A stretch of 6,883 bases of DNA from an uncultured Rickettsiales bacterium (GTDB lineage Bacteria; Pseudomonadota; Alphaproteobacteria; Rickettsiales; Midichloriaceae): assembly GCA_937996615.1 (NCBI GenBank), contig CALKVD010000104.1:1-6883 (forward strand), given 5' to 3'. The notes below the pieces were generated by a model. It saw only the letters and a program-made list of their open reading frames with translations. It did not search any database and was not told where the DNA came from. Positions 1-4,847 of the stretch are shown one piece after another (the stretch's first letter is position 1; each line of letters opens with the position of its first letter). Both the position numbers and the translations under genes were made by a program.

Positions 1-14
1 TGCTCTTCCGATCT
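1..14. other. Illumina adapter remnant at contig end
   Basis: The first 14 bases, TGCTCTTCCGATCT, equal the 3' end of the Illumina TruSeq read-2 adapter. The T before GCTCTTCCGATCT distinguishes read 2 from read 1, which has C there. The match sits exactly at the window edge and interrupts the conserved reading of rsfS, so it is best read as untrimmed adapter rather than genome. Genomic sequence starts at about base 15. Confidence 0.93.
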
Positions 15-343
15 ACTAAAACCCATTCAGCATTTTGTAACCCTTCCACATGTATACCGTGTTGGTACAAAGGCTTAACAAGGTCAACTATTTTCTCCGC
101 CATAGAAGCAACATGCCGCGAAGAACGCCCTGACGCAATAATCATAAAATATGCTATATCTGATTTACCAACCAAATCAAGCACAACCAAATCCTCGGCT
201 TTGTCGTCATTCAGTTGCTCTAGGACAGTATCATTGAGCTTTTTGAAAAAAGGCACCCCCTCTGTAATAGAGTCTAATTTAGGACGCTTTTCTGCGAGAT
301 TAGCCAAATCTTGCTTCTTTTTGTTTAATAGTTTATCTGTCAT
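15..343 (-). CDS. rsfS: Ribosome silencing factor RsfS, 3'-truncated
   Basis: RsfS (YbeB/DUF143/Iojap family) binds ribosomal protein uL14 and blocks joining of the 30S and 50S subunits, lowering translation when nutrients are scarce. The visible 109 codons carry the family core: KAEDLVVLDLVGKSDIAYFM (about residues 48-67), then IIASGRSSRHVASMAEKIV (68-86), and VEGLQNAEWVL near the break. The usual last 20-25 residues, with the DLGDVIVH-type strand, are missing because the contig ends in adapter sequence; the gene itself is probably intact in the genome. It starts at ATG 343 with an in-frame TAA 12 bases upstream and no clear Shine-Dalgarno. The core begins only near residue 33, so there is a lysine-rich N-terminal extension of about 30 residues compared with the E. 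coli protein. It lies downstream of nrdB on the same strand. Confidence 0.9.
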
Positions 344-388
344 TTTTTGTTCTTAATATCTTCAATCAATCTTGTTTCTTTTATTATA

Positions 389-427
389 ATTAGTAAGATT
401 AATTCCGCTTGAATTAATCTTACTAAT
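389..427. repeat. Perfect 17-bp inverted repeat between nrdB and rsfS
   Basis: ATTAGTAAGATTAATTC (389-405) and its exact reverse complement (411-427) flank a 5-base loop, CGCTT. The element lies 29 bp past the nrdB stop. As RNA it forms a strong hairpin, but neither strand has a T tract directly after it, so it is not a textbook intrinsic terminator. On the minus strand the stem is followed at once by TATAAT (388-383), a possible -10 for rsfS, though no good -35 lies upstream. It could be a 3'-end processing or stabilising hairpin, an operator, or a small palindromic repeat. Confidence 0.8.
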
Positions 428-456
428 GCTTATAGCATACTTAATTTGATTTCTAT

Positions 457-1431
457 TTATTTATATACAATCCCAAAAGCTTCATCCCAGGTTCCTTTAG
501 TTGCAGCTTTAGAATATTCAGTTGCCCTATTTTCAAAGAAATTCACGTGCTCAGGAGAATTTAAAATTTCATCCATCCAAGGCAGTGGATTATTTTCAAT
601 ATGGTAAAGAGGCTTCAGACCTAGCTGCACCAAACGACGATTTGCAATATATCTAATATAGTTTTTCGTTTCAGCAGAAGTCATTCCCTCAACCGCACCC
701 TCGATTTCGAACGCAAGGTCAATAAATGCATCTTCATGGGTCACAATAGTATCACAAGCATTTCTTAGGTATTCATGCAATTCAGGCGTGTCAACCTCTG
801 GGTTTTCCATCACAAAAGTATGATATAGCTTGATAATAGATTCAGTATGCAAGGTTTCATCACGAACAGACCAAGCAACAATTTGCCCCATGCCTTTCAT
901 TTTGCCAAAACGTTGGAAGTTCAAAAGCATAGCAAACGAAGCAAACAACTGCAGCCCTTCAGTGAATGCACCATAGACCGCCATAGTCTTGGCTATATCA
1001 ATCTTAGAACCAACATTAAAACTATGCATGTATTCATACTTATCTCTCATCTCTTTATATTTCATAAATGCTTGGTATTCAATTTCCGGCATTCCAATTG
1101 TGTCCAAGAGATGGGAATATGCATCAATATGTATCGTTTCAATATTAGAAAATGCTGATAACATCATCTGAACCTCAATCGGTTCGAATATTCTCATATA
1201 ATGCTTAACATAGCAATTGTTAACCTCTATATCAGCTTGGGTAAAAAATCGAAAAATTTGAGTCAAAAGATGTTTTTCACCTGGAGTCAAATTAATCTTC
1301 CAATCTTTGACATCATCAGCCATCGGAACTTCTTGCGCTAGCCAGTGAAGCTGTTGTTGCTTGAGCCATGCATCATATGCCCAAGGGTAGTTGAATGGTT
1401 TATAAAACGGCTCTGCTTTTAATAAAGACAT
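457..1431 (-). CDS. nrdB: Class Ia ribonucleotide reductase, small (beta) subunit NrdB
   Basis: NrdB houses the diiron-tyrosyl radical cofactor and passes the radical to NrdA, which reduces ribonucleoside diphosphates to deoxyribonucleotides in the cytoplasm. The ligand set is complete: D67, E98, H101, E158, E192 and H195, corresponding to E. coli D84, E115, H118, E204, E238 and H241. Y105 stands at the radical position (E. coli Y122), so this is a tyrosyl enzyme rather than the chlamydial class Ic type with Phe there. The motifs are NIETIHIDAYSHLL (96-109), FTEGLQLFASF (156-166) and RDETLHTES (190-198). At 324 residues it is full length for the short alphaproteobacterial form. The C-terminus ends FGIVYK; Y323 may serve as the interface tyrosine (E. 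coli Y356), by inference. No nrdA is adjacent in the window. The ATG at 1431 follows AT-rich leader with no clear Shine-Dalgarno. Confidence 0.97.
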   Translation of the reverse strand: MSLLKAEPFYKPFNYPWAYDAWLKQQQLHWLAQEVPMADDVKDWKINLTPGEKHLLTQIFRFFTQADIEVNNCYVKHYMRIFEPIEVQMMLSAFSNIETIHIDAYSHLLDTIGMPEIEYQAFMKYKEMRDKYEYMHSFNVGSKIDIAKTMAVYGAFTEGLQLFASFAMLLNFQRFGKMKGMGQIVAWSVRDETLHTESIIKLYHTFVMENPEVDTPELHEYLRNACDTIVTHEDAFIDLAFEIEGAVEGMTSAETKNYIRYIANRRLVQLGLKPLYHIENNPLPWMDEILNSPEHVNFFENRATEYSKAATKGTWDEAFGIVYK

Positions 1432-1478
1432 ATATGTACTTTGATATACTTTAATTTAATTTTAATTAAGAACTTTGA

Positions 1479-1507
1479 TTTCTAAATTATACATACAATT
1501 CTGTCAA
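1479..1507 (-). promoter_or_regulatory. Candidate sigma-70 promoter of nrdB
   Basis: On the minus strand a consensus -35, TTGACA (1507-1502), is followed after 17 bp by TAGAAA (1484-1479), a 4/6 match to the -10 consensus. This predicts a start near 1472 and a leader of about 40 bases. A perfect TATAAT also occurs at 1491-1486 but is only 10 bp from this -35 and has no -35 of its own. Confidence 0.45.
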
Positions 1508-1587
1508 AAGTATAGCACCGATTTGGTTTTAAAAAGATAAAATCAATAACCAACTGTATTTCTATATCTTGCCAATAAAACACAAAG

Positions 1588-1606
1588 GTTTAATTACTAA
1601 TTAAAC
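1588..1606. promoter_or_regulatory. 19-bp perfect palindrome, operator candidate
   Basis: GTTTAATTA-C-TAATTAAAC is perfectly symmetric around base 1597. It lies in the divergent spacer, about 80 bp upstream of the candidate nrdB -35 and about 60 bp upstream of the candidate -35 of the 161-aa gene. Odd-centred symmetry without a loop fits a dimeric regulator site better than an RNA hairpin. In sequence this AT-rich, chance dyads are common, so the regulatory reading is weak. Confidence 0.3.
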
Positions 1607-1666
1607 ATAATTTTAATATTTATGCCACAAAATACGATTAAATAATCAATATTAATTAATCAAAAA

Positions 1667-1695
1667 TTGCTTTTTATTAATTTAATTACTACGAT
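1667..1695 (+). promoter_or_regulatory. Candidate promoter of the 161-aa/194-aa gene pair
   Basis: TTGCTT (1667-1672) and TACGAT (1690-1695) are spaced by 17 bp, matching the consensus at 3/6 and 4/6. This predicts a start near 1702 and a leader of about 65 bases that contains the hairpin at 1715-1743. Confidence 0.3.
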
Positions 1696-1714
1696 TTAGT
1701 GCTAGAACGTTAGC

Positions 1715-1743
1715 ATTTTAATATTTCAATAAAATATTAAAAT
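1715..1743 (+). repeat. 12-bp perfect hairpin in the 5' leader
   Basis: ATTTTAATATTT (1715-1726) and AAATATTAAAAT (1732-1743) pair perfectly around a 5-base loop, CAATA. The stem is entirely A-T and ends 24 bp before the start codon at 1768. It could protect the 5' end or tune ribosome access; no T tract follows. Confidence 0.5.
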
Positions 1744-1757
1744 AAAATCATAAATAT

Positions 1758-1761
1758 AGGT
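1758..1761 (+). promoter_or_regulatory. Ribosome binding site AGGT of the 161-aa gene
   Basis: AGGT lies 6 bases before ATG 1768. It sits in a 14-base block, TAAATATAGGTCTA (1751-1764), that differs at only two positions from TAAATACAGGTATA (3071-3084) before the 267-aa barrel gene. The shared block supports both start codons and the common origin of the two gene heads. Confidence 0.6.
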
Positions 1762-1767
1762 CTAATA

Positions 1768-2253
1768 ATGCGGAATATCAAATACAAAATATTAATGGCA
1801 AATCTATTTGTCGCCCTAACATCAACCGCTTTCGCTAATTATGGTGACGCTGGAAAATGGAGCCTAACCGTTGGAGTTGAAGGCTATACAAGCAGTATCA
1901 ATAACAGCTCTTATGAATATAATACCACCTCTGATTTAGCATACCAAGATCCACATGGGGTTATCGACCAAGATCTAGCACCCGAAGCAAAGCAAAAAAC
2001 TTTTATCAAAATTACCGCTAAATCCGTTGATCTCAACAAGGATACATCAGCAAAATTTGAACCAAAAGAGCAAATCGCTAAATCAGTTGATCTCAGCCCG
2101 GATGCAACACCAAAACCAGGCAACACCCTCCAAAAAACTCAACATAAAATGACCATAGAAGACATGCTAAAAAACCTCAGAGAAAAATCTAAAAACTTAA
2201 CCGATCTCGAACCGAGCACAACAAAAGCACAGCAGATAAACAACAATAATTAA
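1768..2253 (+). CDS. Exported protein: barrel first strand fused to repeat-bearing disordered tail
   Basis: I recognise no family for the whole protein. Residues 1-23 form a signal peptide with a hydrophobic core (ILMANLFVALTSTAFA) and an AFA cleavage site. The mature start, NYGDAGKWSLTVGVEGYTSS (24-43), matches AAGDACKWNMGISAGYAITG of the 267-aa barrel downstream: GDA, KW and alternating small/hydrophobic residues of a first transmembrane strand. No further strands follow. Residues 44-161 are polar, lysine- and asparagine-rich and probably disordered. They include a two-copy 20-residue repeat beginning AKSVDL (84-103 and 104-123) and four DL-centred motifs (D69, D88, D108, D146). Residues 127-147 (KMTIEDMLKNLREKSKNLTD) could form an amphipathic helix. 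The tail ends in Asn repeats. The next gene starts 5 bp on. It may be a remodelled barrel paralogue, one half of a split barrel, or a secreted protein. It is a real gene by leader and signal peptide; its function is unknown. Confidence 0.75.
   Translation: MRNIKYKILMANLFVALTSTAFANYGDAGKWSLTVGVEGYTSSINNSSYEYNTTSDLAYQDPHGVIDQDLAPEAKQKTFIKITAKSVDLNKDTSAKFEPKEQIAKSVDLSPDATPKPGNTLQKTQHKMTIEDMLKNLREKSKNLTDLEPSTTKAQQINNNN
2017..2136 (+). repeat. Two-copy 60-bp in-frame tandem repeat
   Basis: Copy 1 (2017-2076) and copy 2 (2077-2136) both open with GCTAAATCNGTTGATCTCA, encode AKSVDL, and diverge toward their ends. Each unit is exactly 20 codons, so copy changes keep the frame. At protein level, weaker DL-type relatives occur 19 residues before copy 1 (QDLAPEAK) and 38 residues after the motif of copy 2 (TDLEPSTTK), suggesting an older, longer array that has decayed. 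Confidence 0.7.
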
Positions 2254-2258
2254 TTAAA

Positions 2259-2843
2259 ATGACAAACTATATTACTAAAAAAATCATTATACTATCAATA
2301 GCTGCAACTTCAATCCTAGCTCAAGCATCAGTATGCAGCGCTGGGACAAGCAAACCACAAGATTTCAAGATGCGTGGTACTGCTTTCTCAGTAGGGGCAG
2401 CATACTCAATCACAGATTGTACCAGAGTTGGCATAACTGCAAGCCGTCAACCAAAGAACCTAACCTCTAGTGGCGGCAAAAACTATACCTACAGCGCAAC
2501 TAAACTTATGTTTAATCTATATCAAGAATATTCAAATCCTTCAAAATTGAATCCATTCATAATGTTTGGTGCGGGAATATCTAATTCAAAATTAAAGTGG
2601 GCACCAAAAGGACTAAAAGGCAATTTCAGCTCTGGCAACGTCAACAAATTTAGCTATGAAGCTGGTGTCGGCGTTGAGTATAAAATCAAACCGACTTTCG
2701 GTGTCAGTGTTACCTATAAGCTATCAAACATGCCCAGTTTCAAGATGAAAGATTATACAGATGGCAGCACTCTAATCAAAAATTGGAAAACTTCCAGCAC
2801 ATACCAGCACAGCGCCGGCCTTGGAATCAGATATATCTTTTAA
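2259..2843 (+). CDS. Outer-membrane beta-barrel protein lacking the first strand
   Basis: This is a small OmpA/opacity-type surface barrel (OMP_b-brl-like; compare the rickettsial Adr1/Adr2 adhesins, by inference). Residues 1-28 are a signal peptide: KK, a hydrophobic core (IIILSIAATSILA) and a likely CSA cleavage site; VC is a poor lipobox. Predicted strands lie at about 39-51, 55-65, 78-91, 99-114, 129-143, 146-160 and 181-194. The last, HSAGLGIRYIF, ends in Phe, the signal for BAM-mediated insertion. It aligns with the 267-aa neighbour from that protein's strand 2 onward: MRG, NPF/TPF..G.G, the YKLSNMP/YKLANTP strand and QHSAGLGIRYIF/EHSLSLGVRFNF. Only seven strands are visible, odd for a family that normally has eight. 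ATG 2259 is 5 bp after the previous stop with no Shine-Dalgarno, so translational coupling is likely. The first strand may be supplied by the upstream protein. Confidence 0.85.
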   Translation: MTNYITKKIIILSIAATSILAQASVCSAGTSKPQDFKMRGTAFSVGAAYSITDCTRVGITASRQPKNLTSSGGKNYTYSATKLMFNLYQEYSNPSKLNPFIMFGAGISNSKLKWAPKGLKGNFSSGNVNKFSYEAGVGVEYKIKPTFGVSVTYKLSNMPSFKMKDYTDGSTLIKNWKTSSTYQHSAGLGIRYIF

Positions 2844-2913
2844 TTGATAGCAAGCAACATTATCTGCTAACTTCAGTGCCACTGATTCAGAAATAATTGT
2901 TATGATTAATAGT

Positions 2914-2954
2914 AAAACAACTGTAACAACCACATCATAAAACAGTTGTTTTTT
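2914..2954 (+). terminator. Intrinsic terminator after the 194-aa gene
   Basis: AAAACAACTGT (2914-2924) pairs perfectly with ACAGTTGTTTT (2942-2952) over 11 bp around a 17-base loop, followed by a run of six T (2949-2954). It lies 70 bp past the stop and would end the 161-aa/194-aa operon. Confidence 0.7.
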
Positions 2955-2971
2955 AGCAACAGTAATATAAT

Positions 2972-2977
2972 TATAAT
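2972..2977 (+). promoter_or_regulatory. Possible -10 element for the 267-aa barrel gene
   Basis: TATAAT (2972-2977) is a perfect -10 hexamer just downstream of the terminator and 113 bp before ATG 3091. No good -35 is present at 16-18 bp; the T run of the terminator lies there. In AT-rich DNA this alone is weak evidence. Confidence 0.25.
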
Positions 2978-2994
2978 AATTTATTACCCATATT

Positions 2995-3024
2995 TACAGT
3001 TGAGCTTTAAATCAAACAACTGTA
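2995..3024 (+). repeat. Leader hairpin sharing the terminator arms
   Basis: TACAGTTG (2995-3002) and CAACTGTA (3017-3024) form an 8-bp stem around a 14-base loop. The arms repeat the sequence of the terminator stem at 2914-2952: AAACAACTGTA occurs at 2915-2925 and 3014-3024. Segment 3014-3023 could therefore pair either with 2995-3002 or with the terminator's right arm, giving mutually exclusive folds upstream of the 267-aa gene. Confidence 0.5.
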
Positions 3025-3077
3025 CTACTATTAATTAGAGAGTGATTAAAACTCTAAATTAAAAATTAATTAAATAC

Positions 3078-3081
3078 AGGT
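3078..3081 (+). promoter_or_regulatory. Ribosome binding site AGGT of the 267-aa gene
   Basis: AGGT lies 9 bases before ATG 3091, within the 14-base block 3071-3084 that is nearly identical to the one before the 161-aa gene. Confidence 0.55.
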
Positions 3082-3090
3082 ATAGTTTTT

Positions 3091-3894
3091 ATGAATAAAT
3101 TATTACAAAGGGCAACCCTTGCTGTTGCTGCTCTAACTCTTGCTTCTGGAACAGCTTTTGCAGCTGCTGGCGATGCTTGTAAGTGGAACATGGGTATCAG
3201 CGCAGGTTATGCGATTACTGGCAAACCTACTAAAACATTAAGTGACTACATTGAAGATACAACTGGCACAATGACTGGCCAAGAACAAAGTGGCAAGTTA
3301 AAATCAATGCGTGGCTTAGTCACTAACGTCAACATTGGTTATGCAATGAACGACAATGTTCGTTTTAGCTTTGGCGTCGGCTACGCTCCAAAACTCAAAA
3401 TAAAAGGGAGCGCTGGTGGCATTAGAAATATGACCGGTGTTGCAACTGCTTACTATGATTTTGTTAACGACACAATGGTAACCCCTTTCCTTTCCCTTGG
3501 CGTTGGTATGCAAAGTGCCAAAATGAGAACCAGTGCAATTGGTGTTACCGAAAGAATGCCGTCTAACGCAACTAGCGGAACACCTGGTGTCACTGGAAAA
3601 GTCTTGGGAGGAGCCGATGATCTAAAAACCAAGAGATCGACTTCTGTTCGTGGAGAATTTGGTGCAGGACTTGGTTTCAAAGTTTCAGATGGAGTACATC
3701 TCGAATTGGGCTATAAATTAGCTAATACACCTCGCGTTAAAGCTACCCAAACCCAAGTGCTTACTAATATAGTAGCAGGGGCAAATTCCACAACCAAATC
3801 TACAGATACTGAACTAAACAAAGTTGAAGTAACCTCAAGACTAGGTTCAACAATCGAGCATTCTCTATCTCTTGGTGTGAGATTCAACTTCTAG
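3091..3894 (+). CDS. Eight-stranded outer-membrane beta-barrel surface protein
   Basis: This is an exported outer-membrane barrel, likely a surface antigen or adhesin of the OmpA/opacity-like fold. The ligand or host partner cannot be read from sequence. Residues 1-24 are a signal peptide (LLQRATLAVAALTLASGTAFA, cleavage after AFA). Predicted strands lie at about 31-43, 73-85, 89-99, 113-125, 131-145, 185-198, 201-214 and 255-267; the last, EHSLSLGVRFNF, ends in Phe as BAM substrates do. Outward loops are long and rich in Thr, Ser, Gly and Lys (about 44-72, 146-184, 215-254); these are the likely exposed, variable parts. It is paralogous to both upstream genes: its head resembles the 161-aa protein and strands 2-8 resemble the 194-aa protein. 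C30 in GDACKW is the only cysteine in the mature chain. It has its own 247-bp leader after a terminator, so it is probably transcribed separately. Confidence 0.93.
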   Translation: MNKLLQRATLAVAALTLASGTAFAAAGDACKWNMGISAGYAITGKPTKTLSDYIEDTTGTMTGQEQSGKLKSMRGLVTNVNIGYAMNDNVRFSFGVGYAPKLKIKGSAGGIRNMTGVATAYYDFVNDTMVTPFLSLGVGMQSAKMRTSAIGVTERMPSNATSGTPGVTGKVLGGADDLKTKRSTSVRGEFGAGLGFKVSDGVHLELGYKLANTPRVKATQTQVLTNIVAGANSTTKSTDTELNKVEVTSRLGSTIEHSLSLGVRFNF

Positions 3895-3914
3895 TTTGAT
3901 CAAAACTGTTTTTT
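3893..3914 (+). terminator. Weak terminator overlapping the 267-aa gene stop
   Basis: AGTTT (3893-3897) and AAACT (3903-3907) form a 5-bp stem around GATCA, followed by six T (3909-3914). The stem is short and AT-rich and begins inside the TAG stop codon. The placement and T run fit a terminator, but stability would be low. Confidence 0.35.
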
Positions 3915-3954
3915 ACCTCCAGGATATTTTAGCTTTGCTTCTGCAATCCTTGCA

Positions 3955-3978
3955 GCTAGACCAAATTAATGGTCTAGC
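3955..3978. repeat. 9-bp perfect inverted repeat
   Basis: GCTAGACCA (3955-3963) pairs with TGGTCTAGC (3970-3978) around AATTAA. It lies 61 bp after the barrel gene. The flanks are A-rich on the plus strand and lack a T tract on the minus strand, so it does not look like an intrinsic terminator. Confidence 0.55.
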
Positions 3979-4043
3979 AAAAAGCAACTTAAGCTGCTTT
4001 CAAAACTAAAAAACTTGAGGATAAAAATCGCAAAACAAACTAA

Positions 4044-4077
4044 GCACCAACAACAGCTTCAACGCTGCGGTTGGTGC
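4044..4077 (-). repeat. Strong GC-rich hairpin, possible minus-strand terminator or small-RNA end
   Basis: GCACCAAC (4044-4051) pairs with GTTGGTGC (4070-4077). Inside it, after a symmetric 2x2 internal loop, CAGC (4054-4057) pairs with GCTG (4064-4067) around TTCAAC. Read on the minus strand, the stem is followed by TTAGTTTGTTTTG, a broken T-rich tract, so it could terminate a minus-strand transcript. The nearest minus-strand gene, ispB, ends about 770 bp upstream of it, so the transcript would be a very long 3' end or a separate RNA. Confidence 0.45.
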
Positions 4078-4088
4078 CTAGCCCCTAC

Positions 4089-4127
4089 TTTATCGGTCGA
4101 GTATAATTGCATACAACTACCGATAAA
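4089..4127. repeat. Two-tier hairpin next to the 4044-4077 hairpin
   Basis: TTTATCGGT (4089-4097) pairs with ACCGATAAA (4119-4127), a 9-bp perfect stem. Within it, GTAT (4101-4104) pairs with ATAC (4111-4114) around AATTGC. Only 11 bases separate it from the preceding hairpin, so the two would form a compact structured RNA of about 85 bases. Confidence 0.45.
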
Positions 4128-4847
4128 CAAGAGACTGCTAATCACCATTTCCCACAATGCTTAACCCAAAATAAATAACTTAGACAGGTTTCAATTGAGA
4201 GATGGTACTCATCAGCTAGACGGATTTTCATTCTACGATTTAAAGGATATCTATTTTTAAATTCTTGGGAAGTACCTAAACAAAAAAAATTTTAATTTAT
4301 AGCTGAATCAGTATAAAATTGGTATTTTATTTCGCATATTTGGCTAGGATTTACCAGCATTATAACAGTTTTTGCGACACGACTTTTATTCCGACTTTGC
4401 GATATCTTGATTTAATTTAAATATAATTAAATTATCTTTTGCACCATCTAATCTCCAAATATATCACCCATGGTTTTTTATTGCTGTAAAGCAGAAATTT
4501 CTGGCCCTAGCAAAAACCTCCCCCAGCCAGACTCTACCGAATTTTATGTCAACTTCTTAAGATTCGCATCACTTATTTATTTTTTGATTATTTTATTATT
4601 TTAGATTTTTACTATTCCAAATTAAGCAATAATTGTTGTTTCAATTAGCTAGTTTATCTTATCTTTCAAAACCAAAATTCCAAATTCAAAACTACAAACC
4701 AAGCATCAAAATTATTTATGATATATACCATCAGCACTTTCATAATTTAAGATTATCGTTATATTATATAGTCACACTTCAGATCGCATGTCACAATAAA
4801 CCCACCACTACAATTTACCATAATCTATCTTGCCCCCCCTCCTTCAG

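Larger units (their letters stand above)
1432..1767. other. Divergent intergenic region nrdB / 161-aa surface protein gene
   Basis: This 336-bp, very AT-rich spacer separates two divergently transcribed genes and has no credible ORF. It holds a candidate nrdB promoter (minus strand), a candidate promoter for the 161-aa gene (plus strand), a 19-bp perfect palindrome and a 5'-leader hairpin, each listed separately. I found no convincing NrdR box. Confidence 0.7.
3895..4847. other. Long gene-free gap between convergent genes
   Basis: This 953-bp stretch lies between the ends of the plus-strand barrel gene and minus-strand ispB. I see no convincing coding sequence on either strand. It holds a cluster of three strong hairpins at 3955-4127 (listed separately) and A/T-only dyads at 4313-4330 and 4410-4432. 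There is also a 12-bp palindrome CAGAAATTTCTG (4492-4503) next to a GC-richer patch with TCTGGC/GCCAGA arms (4500-4505 and 4525-4530), and a 9-bp direct repeat CAGCTAGAC (3953-3961 and 4213-4221). The gap may be decayed genes, a small RNA locus, or both; large non-coding gaps are common in Rickettsiales. Confidence 0.6.

Noticed and set aside
847..1171. Plus-strand open frames antisense to nrdB
   Set aside because: They lie entirely within a strongly conserved gene on the other strand, with no leader signals and no familiar motifs.
1175..1190. GGTTCGAAT resembling a tRNA T-loop
   Set aside because: It lies inside nrdB coding sequence, with no acceptor or anticodon stems around it. I found no tRNA, rRNA, CRISPR array or insertion sequence in the window.
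1911..2126. Minus-strand open frame within the 161-aa gene
   Set aside because: It mirrors the tandem repeat of the real gene, which has a leader, a signal peptide and a downstream partner; the antisense frame has none of these.
2250..2262. The 161-aa and 194-aa genes as one gene broken by a frameshift
   Set aside because: The second gene has a complete signal peptide and its own ATG, and a stop precedes it in its own frame, so a single-base error cannot restore one continuous protein.
2275..2345. Lipoprotein signal in the 194-aa protein (VC at residues 25-26)
   Set aside because: Val precedes the Cys where a lipobox needs Gly, Ala or Ser, and a good signal peptidase I site (CSA) follows.
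3316..3680. Two minus-strand open frames within the 267-aa barrel gene
   Set aside because: They are shadows of a clear outer-membrane protein gene, without signals of their own.
4142..4231. A 29-codon minus-strand frame (MKIRLADEYH...) in the gene-free gap
   Set aside because: The translation looks protein-like over a short stretch and could be a relic of a lost gene, but it is too short, has no ribosome binding site and matches no family I recognise.
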